64,000 bases of DNA from Nocardia sp. NBC_01730 (lineage in GTDB: Bacteria > Actinomycetota > Actinomycetes > Mycobacteriales > Mycobacteriaceae): assembly GCF_035920445.1 (NCBI RefSeq), contig NZ_CP109162.1, forward strand, positions 7,068,001-7,132,000, given 5' to 3'. The notes under the pieces are model-generated. The model had not been told where the DNA came from and ran no database searches. It was given only the letters and a program-made list of their open reading frames with translations. Every line of letters starts with the position of its first letter. The first letter of the stretch is position 1. The position numbers and the translations under genes are program-made. Positions 12,001 through 24,000 of the stretch are shown here, piece by piece.

Positions 12001-15000
12001 ACTCTTCTCCAGGAGCAGTTCGCGCGGCTGAGCAGCCCCGGCTGGGAGCGGTTGATCGAATCCGGCAGTCCGACGGCGTTCGGGTCCTGGCTCGGCCGGG
12101 CGTCCCTGGAAGTGACCAGCCCCTCGGCCGTGTCGCCGGACAGCGATACGCATTGGACGGCGGTGCGAGCCCGCCGCGAGAAGCGGTTGCAAGCCCAGTG
12201 GTATCGGGACCTGGAGCAGATGCTGTCGGTGTCGGGGGTGTACCAGCCGACCAGCTTGGAGACACTCCAGGAACTCATGGTCGGACTGCGGCGGTGGAAT
12301 GACAGAGCGGGCCGACCGGCCGAGTTGGCGCGGTTGGTCGAACTCACCGACTGGTTCCTGAGACTGGATGATCCGGAGTCGGTGTGCCCCTCGATTGCCG
12401 ATGTTGCCGAGTTGGTCGGCGTGGATCAGTCGAACGTCCGGCGGATTCTGTCCGGTCGCAGCCCGGTGTCGACGGAGCTGGCACAGCGCGTGCTGGTGGC
12501 AGCGTTGTGGCTGGGGTATCCCGTTCCGGAGCGGCTGCGTGACCGGCTGGACCCGGATTTCGCGGCAACGCGGTTCACCCCACCCAGGTTCTCCGACGGC
12601 CGTTTCATTCCTGGCGAATTCACCGCACAACCCACCCAAGCTCGTATCGCACAGGCGGTGGGCGTGAACAAGTCGGTGGTCAGCGACGTGTTCAACGACG
12701 TCGACAGGGTCGCTACCGAGACTCGCCTCCAAGTGTTGGCAGCGGCCGAGGAACATGGCTACTGGCATCCGAAGACCAGAGGTCGTGCCGAGCAGATTCG
12801 GGCGCTGCGGCTCGAGTTGGCCGAACTGGGGGAGGTGTCGCCCGACGCGGTGGATCGGTCGCTGGTGGAGTACGCGTTGCGTGGAGCGGAGGCGACGAGC
12901 GACACCCGCCTGGTCGAATTGGCCGAGTGGTTCCTGGTATTCGACGATCGGGAGTTGGAGCGCGACCCCACGCTCACCGACGTGGCCAACCTTGCAGGAG
13001 TGTCGACGGCGACGGCGACGCGGGTGTTCTCCGGTCGCGGTCCGGTGTTCACCGAGCCGGAGCAGCGGGTGCTGGTGGCGGCGTTGTGGTTGGGATACGA
13101 GGTGCCGAGTCGGTTGCGGGCCGTGGTCGACCCGGCTTTCGTGGCGGCCCGGTTCACTCCCGGACGGTATTCGGCGGACGGGTTCCGCCGAGGACAGTTC
13201 ACTCCGCAACCGTCGCTCGCCGACTTGGCCGACGCGGTCGGGCTTTCGCTGTCGACTATCGCCGCGGTGTTGGCGGGTGACGCCGTGGCTGGATCCGAGC
13301 GGGAACGGCGAGTGCTGGCGGCGGCCGAGGAGCACGGCTACTGGCGTTCGCCGTTCGGCCAGGTCGATGTCGAAGAGGTACGCGCGCTGCGCATGGAATT
13401 GGCCGGTTGGCTCGGCGTGCCGGTGGCGGAGCTCGACCAGCAGCACCTACGCCGGATCGGCACGGAACCGGAGTCGTCGGCGGATGAGCGGTTCGTCGAG
13501 TTGGCCGAACGGTTCCTGGAACTCGACGACTGGCAGTTGGACCGCCGTCCCACGCTGCTCGACGTGGCCGGACTGGCCGCCACGGGACGCAGGGCGGCGC
13601 AGCGAGTGCTGGCCGGGCGCGGCACCACCTCGTCGGAATTGTCGCAGCGGATCCTCGTGGCGGCGTTGTGGCTGGGATATCCGATGTCGCCGCAGCAGCG
13701 GGACGCGATCGACCCGGCCTTCGCGGCGACCCGGTTCACGCCGGGACATTTCGTCGCGGACCGGTTCGTCCAGGGAGAGTTCGCGCCGCAGCCTGCGCAG
13801 GTCGAGGTGCGGCGGGTGGCCCGGCTCTCGGAGCGGAAGTTCCGACAGGTCCTCGACGGTGATGGTGCGCTCTGGCGGCCCCAGCTGCTCACAGCGATCG
13901 CTGAGCTCGGTTACTGGTACCCGCGTGGACATCACGTCGGTTTGCCCGATTCGTCGGACACGCTGTGGAGGTCCCCGGTCGAGGGGGATTCCGCGGGGTC
14001 TCGGGTGTGGCTGCATTCGTTGAATCAGTGCGGCCCGATGGTGGTGGCGGATATCGCCGCCGAGTACCAGCGCCCGGTGGGGGACCTGCCAGAGGCGGGG
14101 TTGGCCGGTACGTTGGTCAACGAGATCGAGCAGGCGCTGGGTGGTCAGCGGTCGCAGGAGCTGACCGATGTCGCCGAGGCTGCGGCCCGGCTGGAGGAGT
14201 GGGGGGCGGAACTCGACGCCGCCGAGCCCGGTCGTGGCAACGGGGTTGCGGTGGTGGTATTCGACCCGACTGTCCGGGGGATCGGTGAGCACGGCGACCT
14301 CGGCCATGTTTTTTGGTTGGTGCGCCGGGTCGACGAGGACGGAGTCCCGCAAATCGAACTCCGTGACCCGGGCATGGGTGAGTTCCAACGGCATTTCGTG
14401 CCGTCCGCCGACTCCGCCGGGCGGCCGGTGTCGGCGCTGTTCCTGGACAACCAGGGCACCCCGATAGACCCGGCCGTGATGGCGCGTCCGGACGACGTTG
14501 TTCGGTTGCGGGACCGTGATTTCCGGGTCGGCATGTCGCGGCGACCGAACTCCGACGATGCGGACGACACAGCACGACAGGCCGGTCCGCCGAACAACAT
14601 CATAAAAACGGATCGCGTTTCGCACGATGACGATTCGCTCGAGTCGCGGCGCGAACGGGGTCGCCGGTTCGGTCACTGGGCTGCGCTGCGTGGTGACGAG
14701 AGAGTGTGGCAGGTTCCGGAACCGGACGAGACTGCCGACCTGGGGGAGATATCGGTTCTGTATGCCGCGCGGATGCCTGACGGGAGGAAGGTTCATTTCC
14801 GTCTGCTGGGTGACCCGCATGGCTACCCGATCATGCTGTCTCCGGGTTCGCCGGTCGGGGTCGATGGTCCGTTGCCGGATGCGAAGGCGTTGGCAGAGCG
14901 GGGATATGCTTTGGTTGTCGTGGAAAGGCCGGGTTATGGCGATTCCGACCCGCTCCCTAAGCGTACGGTTGCCGACTGCGCTCGTGACGTCATTCATATC

Positions 15001-18000
15001 GCGACCGAGTTGTTCGCCTTCGTCCACTACTCGGTACTAGGGCGATCCGGTGGTGGTCCGGTGGCTATTGCGGTCGGGGCGCTGGATCCCGACCACGTCG
15101 ACCGCGTCGTCTCCCTCGTGGGCGGCTCTCCGAAGGTCGTTGACCAGGCCGCGTGGATAAGCGATATGGGCGAGGAGAATCGGCGTGTCTATGCCAGTGC
15201 GGACCTGGAGGGATTGGCCGCGACGGTCGCCGACATGGCCGCGAATACCGCACGGGACGGGAAATGGCTGATCCGGCACAACGCGGGTTCTTTCACCGCA
15301 ATAGATCACAGGTGGGTGGGCGCGCATCGGGACCTACTGGCCCGCGCCTACCAGCGTGGCTTGCGGAACAATCCGGAAGCGTGGGTGCACGATGCCCTCC
15401 AGCGGTCCACTCCCTGGGGGATTCGATTCGAGGGATATCGTGTCCCGGTCGACCTCGTGCACGGGACCATCGACCAATTCGTGCCGGTCAGTCAGAGCCG
15501 ACTCAACGCGGCTCTGATTCCCACGGCGAAGCTCTATCACATTCCCGGTGTGTCCCACATGGTGGCCATGGACGCGTTGCCTGTCATCATCCTTCGCTTC
15601 GGTGCGGAACGGGACGCGCACTGGACTGAGGACCGCCGCGACGAGCGGAGATTCCGGCATATTCAGTACGCCGAATCCGTGCCGCTCCCTCCGTCGTCCT
15701 GGTTCAACTGGTCATGCGACCTTTGGGACGACAAACCCAGGTACAGGCCGTCCCCGCACGCTGCCGAGCCGGACAATTCCGAGTCGTCGAGGGCGTTGGA
15801 ACGGGCCGCACTGGCCGATGGTGCAGTCCTACGGGCCGAACCTGACGACGCGCATAACTCCGATGATGTGCCTGAACAGTCACCTCCGGATGCCGCCGGC
15901 CAGGATCCGATCCCACGATCGCAGGCGCACGCGCCGCACGAACCGGTTTCCAGGGGCGTCCCCGACCCCGAACAGCGCTGGGACGGTGCGGAAGAACCCC
16001 GGCACCGTGGCCCCGAGCCGGCGGTGCACGAGCGTAACGAGAGCATCATCGCCGAGTTCGCGTCCGCACCGGAGTCCACCGCACTGGAGCAGCGGATCCC
16101 CGGTGCCACCGCAGACCAGCATGTGCTCACCGGCCGTCCGGACGAGCCGACGCCGGATCGGGCAGGTGGGTCGCGGGCCGGGGAAGAGCGCAGCGAGTCG
16201 GCGGAATTGGCGCCGGAAGTGGCCGAGCGGATCAGCGATCTGGATGAACGGGTCGTCGCTATCATCGCTGGGATTGTGCGATTGAGTCAGGACGGTGACG
16301 GCGTTCATTCCGATGTGGTCGATCAGGCCTGCACTCGGATTCGAGAAGAGAGAGAGCGTCTGCTACGCACCGGATCGATTATCGATGATGTGCCGCTGGT
16401 CGCGGGTCCGGACGCGGAGTTGGCGCTGGAGTCGGTGTTCTATCCTGAACGCACCTATCAGCGGGCGTTGAGACGAGCCAACAATACTGTGCTCGCCTAT
16501 TTCGGGTACCGCCTCGATCCGACCCTCACCCCGGAATTTGCTCGAGAGCGGCTGACCGAGGCCAGGCGTGCGATAGCGAGGTTGGCCGAGCTGACTTTCG
16601 GTGTGCGTGAGGCGGCCGAACTCGATGCTCTTGTGACGATCTTCCAATGGACAGATCAGGTGAACATCGGTGATGAGGGAGGTGCCGACGCGCTCACCAC
16701 ACGACTGCTCGAGCCTGCCGACAGTGCCACGGGTGTGGTGGCCGAAGATCCGCCGAACAACATCATAAAAACGGATCGCGTTCCGCACGATGACGATTCG
16801 CTCGAGTTGCGGCGCGAACGGGGTCGCCGGTTCGGTCACTGGGCTGCGCTGCGTGGTGACGAGAGAGTGTGGCAGGTTCCGGAACCGGACGAGACTGCCG
16901 ACCTGGGGGAGATATCGGTTCTGTATGCCGCGCGGATGCCTGACGGGAGGAAGGTTCATTTCCGTCTGCTGGGTGACCCGCATGGCTACCCGATCATGCT
17001 GTCTCCGGGTTCGCCGGTCGGAGTCGATGGTCCGTTGCCGGATGCGAAGGCGTTGGCAGAGCGGGGATATGCTTTGGTTGTCGTGGAAAGGCCGGGTTAT
17101 GGCGATTCCGACCCGCTCCCTAAGCGTACGGTTGCCGACTGCGCTCGTGACGTCATTCATATCGCGACCGAGTTGTTCGCCTTCGTCCACTACTCGGTAC
17201 TAGGGCGATCCGGTGGTGGTCCGGTGGCTATTGCGGTCGGGGCGCTGGATCCCGACCACGTCGACCGGGTTGCCTCTCTCGTGAGCCTTACTCCGAAGGT
17301 TGTCGATACCACTGCGTGGATAGACGAAATGGGTCCGGAGAATCGGGCTGTCTTCGCCAGTGCGGACCCGGAGACCTTGGCCGCGACGGTCGCCGACATG
17401 GCCGCGAATACCGCACGGGACGGGAAATGGCTGATCCGGCACAACGCGGGTTCTTTCACCGCAATAGATCACAGGTGGGTGGGCGCGCATCGGGACCTAC
17501 TGGCCCGCGCCTACCAGCGTGGCTTGCGGAACAATCCGGAAGCGTGGGTGCACGATGCCCTCCAGGTGTCCCTGCCCTGGGGGATTCGATTCGAGGGATA
17601 TCGTGTCCCGGTCGACCTCGTGCACGGGACCATCGACCAATTCGTGCCGGTCAGTCAGAGCCGACTCAACGCGGCTCTGATTCCCACGGCGAAGCTCTAT
17701 CACATTCCCGGTGTGTCCCACATGGTGGCCATGGACGCGTTGCCTGTCATCATCCTTCGCTTCGGTGCGGAACGGGACGCGCACTGGACTGAGGACCGCC
17801 GCGACGAGCGGAGATTCCGGCATATTCAGTACGCCGAATCCGTGCCGCTCCCTCCGTCGGCCTGGTTCAACTGGCCATGCGACCGGTGGGACGACGATCC
17901 CAGCTACAGTCCGTCCCCGCACGTTGCCGAACCGGACACCGAGCAGTCGAGGGCGCTGGAACGGGCCGCACAGGCCGATGGGTGGGAACGGCGAGTGCTG

Positions 18001-21000
18001 GCGGCGGCCGAAGAGCACGGCTACTGGCGTTCACCGTTCGGCCGGGTCGATGTCGAAGAGGTGCGCGCGCTGCGCATGGAGTTGGCCAATTGGCTCGGCG
18101 TGCCGGTGGCGCAGCTCGACCGTGAGTTCTGGCGGCCCCAGCTGCTCACAGCGATCGCTGAGCTCGGTTACTGGTACCCGCGTGGACATCACGTCGGTTT
18201 GCCCGATTCGTCGGACACGCTGTGGAGGTCCCCGGTCGAGGGGGATTCCGCGGGGTCTCGGGTGTGGCTGCATTCGTTGAATCAGTGCGGCCCGATGGTG
18301 GTGGCGGATATCGCCGCCGAGTACCAGCGCCCGGTGGGGGACCTGCCAGAGGCGGGGTTGGCCGGTACGTTGGTCAACGAGATCGAGCAGGCGCTGGGTG
18401 GTCAGCGGTCGCAGGAGCTGACCGATGTCGCCGAGGCTGCGGCCCGGCTGGAGGAGTGGGGGGCGGAACTCGACGCCGCCGAGCCCGGTCGTGGCAACGG
18501 GGTTGCGGTGGTGGTATTCGACCCGACTGTCCGGGGGATCGGTGAGCACGGCGATCTCGGCCATGTTTTTTGGTTGGTGCGCCGGGTCGACGAGGACGGA
18601 GTCCCGCAAATCGAACTCCGTGACCCGGGCATGGGTGAGTTCCAACGGCATTTCGTGCCGTCCGCCGACTCCGCCGGGCGGCCGGTGTCGGCGCTGTTCC
18701 TGGACAACCAGGGCACCCCGATAGACCCGGCCGTGATGGCGCGTCCGGACGACGTTGTTCGGTTGCGGGACCGTGATTTCCGGGTCGGCATGTCGCGGCG
18801 ACCGAACTCCGACGATGCGGACGACACAGCACGACAGGCCGGTGCTCTTCCCGGCGAGACCGATGCGCTCGGTCGGCCAGACCGGCAGGGCACCGGAGAG
18901 CCGGAACCTCCGGTCCAACGTGACGACACAGCGCCCCAGCAGGTCGACGAGGTACCGCAATTGGCGCCGGAAGTGGCCGAGCGGATCAGCGATCTCGAGT
19001 TACGGGTCGTCGCTATCACCGCTGGTGTTGTGCGGTTGAGTCAGGCGGGTAACGGACTTCATGCCGATGTGGTCGATCAGGCCTGCACTCGGATTCGAGA
19101 AGAGAGAGCGCGCCTGCTACGCACCGGATCGATTATCGATGATGTGCCGCTGGTCGCGGGTCCGGACGCGGAGTTGGCGCTGGAGTCGGTGTTCTATCCT
19201 GAACGCACCTATCGGCGGGCATTGAAACGAGCCAATAATGCGGTGTTCGCCTATTTCGGGTACCGCCTCGATCCGATCTGGACCCCGGAATTTGCTCGAG
19301 AGCGGCTGACCGAGGCCAGGCGTGCGATAGCGAGGTTGGCCGAGCTGACTTTCGGTGTGCGTGAGGCGGCCGAACTCGATGCTCTTGTGACGATCTTCCA
19401 ATGGACAGATCAGATGGACGTCTGTGATGAGGGAGGTGCCGACGCGCTCACCACACGACTGCTCGAGCCTGCCGACAGTGCCACGGGTGTGGTGGCCGAA
19501 GATCCGCCGAACAACATCATAAAAACGGATCGCGTTCCGCACGATGACGATTCGCTCGAGTTGCGGCGCGAACGGGGTCGCCGGTTCGGTCACTGGGCTG
19601 CGCTGCGTGGTGACGAGAGAGTGTGGCAGGTTCCGGAACCGGACGAGACTGCCGACCTGGGGGAGATATCGGTTCTGTATGCCGCGCGGATGCCTGACGG
19701 GAGGAAGGTTCATTTCCGTCTGCTGGGTGACCCGCATGGCTACCCGATCATGCTGTCTCCGGGTTCGCCGGTCGGAGTCGATGGTCCGTTGCCGGATGCG
19801 AAGGCGTTGGCAGAGCGGGGATATGCTTTGGTTGTCGTGGAAAGGCCGGGTTATGGCGATTCCGACCCGCTCCCTAAGCGTACGGTTGCCGACTGCGCTC
19901 GTGACGTCATTCATATCGCGACCGAGTTGTTCGCCTTCGTCCACTACTCGGTACTAGGGCGATCCGGTGGTGGTCCGGTGGCTATTGCGGTCGGGGCGCT
20001 GGATCCCGACCACGTCGACCGCGTCGTCTCCCTCGTGGGCGGCTCTCCGAAGATCGTTGACCAGGCCGCGTGGATAAGCGATATCGGCGAGGAGAATCGG
20101 CGTGTCTTCGCCAGTGCGGACCTGGAGGGATTGGCCGCGACGGTCGCCGACATGGCCGCGAATACCGCACGGGACGGGAAATGGCTGATCCGGCACAACG
20201 CGGGTTCTTTCACCGCAATAGATCACAAGTGGGTGGGCGCGCATCGGGACCTACTGGCCCGCGCCTACCAGCGTGGCTTGCGGAACAATCCGGAAGCCTG
20301 GGTGCACGATGCCCTCCAGCGGTGCAAGCCCTGGGGAATTCGATTCGACGGATATCGTGTCCCAGTCGACCTCGTACACGGTGTCGTCGACCAGTTCGTG
20401 CCGGTCAGTCAGGCCCGAATCAACGCGTCGCTGATTCCCACGGCAAAGCTACATCTCTTCCCCGGCGTGTCCCACATGGTGGCCATGGACGCGTTGACCG
20501 TCGTCGTCCATCGCTTCCGTATGGAGCGGGACGCATACTGGGCTCAGGACCGCCGCGACGAGCGGAGAATCCAGGAAATCCATTACGCCGAATCCTCGTC
20601 GCTCCCTCCGTCGGCCTGGTTTTACTGGCCATGCGACCGGTGGGACGACGATCCCAGCTACAGTCCGTCCGCGCACGTTGCCGAACCGGACACCGAGCAG
20701 TCGAGGGCGCTGGAACGGGCCGCACTGGCCGATGGTGCAGTCCTAGGGGCCGAACCTGACGACGCGCATAACTCCGATGATGTGCCTGAACAGTCACCTC
20801 CGGATGCCGCCGGCCAGGATCCGATCCCACGATCGCAGGCGCACGTGCCGCACGAACCGGTTTCCCGACCCGCCGGGACCAGGGGCGTCCCCGACCCCGA
20901 ACAGCGCTGGGACGGTGCCGGCGAACCATGGCACCGCGGCCCCGAGCCGGTACGGGGACAACGCCGGATCGAACGGGATATCAGCGGACTCGGAGTACCG

Positions 21001-24000
21001 CCACCACGCGGACAGCGATTCGACCCCGGCCTGGTCCACGCTATAGGCCCGAATCCGGAGGGATGGGCGGTCGGGGGGCGCGGTCAGCAGCCCGAACCGC
21101 CATCGGACGAACACGAATCGGCGAGCACCGTCGACAGCAACGTCAGCGACAGCCCGGCACCGCCTCACACATCGCGTGGTGGTGATCGGGACGATGCGGT
21201 CGAACCGAGTCGGGAGGCGGCCCAGCGGATCCGCCGCCTGTGGGCGCGGTATTGGGAATTTTTCCAGATGACCACGCAATCCCTTCGGGACGGCGAACCG
21301 GTTAGCGCGGATAGGTTGAAGCTGGCCTTGGACCGGATCGAGGCTGAGTTGGCGCGTCTGAGAAGTACGGGAACGGTGATCGACGACGTTCCGGTGGTCG
21401 CTGGCCCCGACCACCAGCTTGCGAGGGACTCCGTGATCCATCCCGAACTCGTCTACCAGCGGTTATATCGTGAGGCCATGGATGCGGTGCTCGGCTATCA
21501 GCAGGTACGCAGGTACGCACCGGACGTGGCCGAGGGCCAGCTGGCCGAAATCCGACGGATGATCGACCGCGCCGCCGAACTTGCCCCTGCCGCCGGCCGC
21601 GCCGGAGATGAAATCGAGGTTCTTGTAACGACTCTCGAACAGACCGATCGGTCCAACGTAGGCAGTCGGCCGGTCCCTGTTCAGGGCTATCCGGCCGATG
21701 ACGGAGTTCCCGATGAACACGGATCGGCGAGCGCCGTCGACAGCGACGTCAGCGACAGCCCGGCACCGCCTCACACATCGCGTGGTGGTGATCGGGACGA
21801 TGCGGTCGAACTGAGTCGGGAGGCGGCCCAGCGGATCAGCATCCTGGAGTCGCGGCACACGGCTTTGAACCGGATGACCGCACAACGCTTTCGGGAGGGC
21901 AAACCGGCTAGCGCGGATGAGTTGAATCAGGCCTATGACCGGATCGAGGCCGAGTTGGCGCGTCTGCGAAGTACGGGAACGGTGATCGACGACGTTCCGG
22001 TGGTGGCCGGCCCGGACCACCAACTTGCGATGGACTCTGTATTCGATCCCGAATTGGCCTACCAGCGTTTATACCGTGATGCCGAGAACGCGGTGCTCGG
22101 CTATTCGTTTGTACGCACGAACCTGGCGCCGGACGTGGCCGAGCAACGGTTGGCCGAAGTCCGGCGGATGATCGACCGCGCCGCCGAATTTGCCTCTGCC
22201 GCCGGCCGCGTCGGAGAAGTTGATGAAATGGTAGTTCTCGTAACGATTCTCGAATGGACTGATCAGTCCAACGCAGGCGGTCGACCGGTCCTTGTTCAGG
22301 GCGATCCGGCCGATGACGGAGGTCCCGATGAACACGAATCGGTGAGTCCGGAGGCGGCCCAGCGGATCAGCATCCTGCAGTCGCGGTACAACGATTTGAA
22401 CTGGACGACCGCACATCGCCTTCGGGAGGGCGATGCGGTCGCCGCGGAGACGTTGAAATTTGCCTTGGACCGGATCAAAGCTGAGTTGGCGCGTCTGCGA
22501 AGTACGGGAACGGTGATCGACGACGTTCCGGTGGTGGCCGGCCCGGACAACCGGCTTGCGATGGACTCCGTGTTCCTTCCCGACTTCGCCTACCAGAGGC
22601 TATACCGTGATGCCGAGAACGCGGTGCTCGGCTATCAGCGTGCACGCACGAACCTGGCACCGGACGTGGCCGAGGACCGGTTGGCCGAAGTCCGACGGAT
22701 GATCGACCGCGCCGCCGAACTTGCCCCTGCCGCCGGCCGCGTCGGAGAAGTTGATGAAATCGAACTTCTCGTAACGATTCTCGAACAGACCGATCAGTCC
22801 AACCCAGGCGGTCGACCGACCCTCGTTCAGGGCGATCCGGCCGATGACGGAGTTCCCGATGAAAACCCTATTCGGCTGAAATGGCCTCTCGGACCGGACG
22901 CGCCACAGGTCGGGTCTGCCCCGGCCGGGCCACTTGGACCTGTTGCCGACGACACCCCGGTCCCGGGGCCTGGTGCGGGTCGGTCGTCGGGCGGAGAGAC
23001 GGATTTCGCGGCGGGGCTGGATCGTCCGTCGCATGCGGGTCGTGGCTTGGATGTCAATCATGCGGTGGCAGAACCATTGTTCGGCTTGCGCGGCCGGACC
23101 CCGATGATGGCCGACGGTGCGGTGTCGCATGCTGCGAATCCGGGTGACCTGAATGCCGGTGCGTTCGGAGGCAAACGAAGAGGATCGGATGCCAGTCGAC
23201 CGGCACCGCCACCGAGGTCCGGTACGGATGCTCCCGCCGCACAGCGAGATGTGCCCACCAGCGGTCCGGACGAGCCGACGCCGGATCGCGCAGGTGGGCC
23301 GCGGGCCGAGGAAGAGCGCAGCGAACCGGCGGAACTGGCGCCGGAAGTGGTTCAGCGGATCAGCAGCCTGCAGTCGCGGTACCAAGCTTTGAACCTGATG
23401 GCCTCACAACGCCTTCGGGAGGGCAGACCGGTTAGCGTGGATAAGTTGAATCAGGCCTTCGACCGGATCGAGGCCGAGTTGTCGCGTCTGCGAAGTACGG
23501 GAACGGTGATCGACGATGTTCCGGTGGTGGCGGGCCCGGACAACCAGCTTGCGATGGACTCCGTGTTCGATCCCGAACTGGCCTATCAGCGCTTATACCG
23601 TGAGGCCGAGGACGCGGTGAACGCCAATCAGCATATGCGCAGGTACGCACCGGACGTGGCCGAAAAGCAGCTGCCCGAAGTCTGGCGGATGATCGACCGC
23701 GCCGCCGAACATGCTCCTGCCGCCAGCCGCGTCGAAGAAGTTGATGAAATCGATGTCCTCATAACGATTCTCGAACAGACCGATCAGTCAAACACAGGCG
23801 GTCGACCGACCCCCGGTCAGGGAGATCCGGCCGATCGCGGAGTTTCCGAGCCGTCCACCATACGACTTCCCGACTCCGCCGACACCGATGCCAGCACCCC
23901 CACGAAGCCTTCTCGTGATCCGAAATACGATCGGCAGGAAAGCGATTCGATCCTCGAGCGACGTCGTCTGGCCCGCTTTCTCGGCCGCCACCAGGGCGCA

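Noticed and set aside
14587..20640. Three near-identical hydrolase copies as a simple assembly error
   Set aside because: Each copy has its own diverged patches and flanking modules, and the frame is kept throughout, so true duplication is the better reading, though long reads would settle it.
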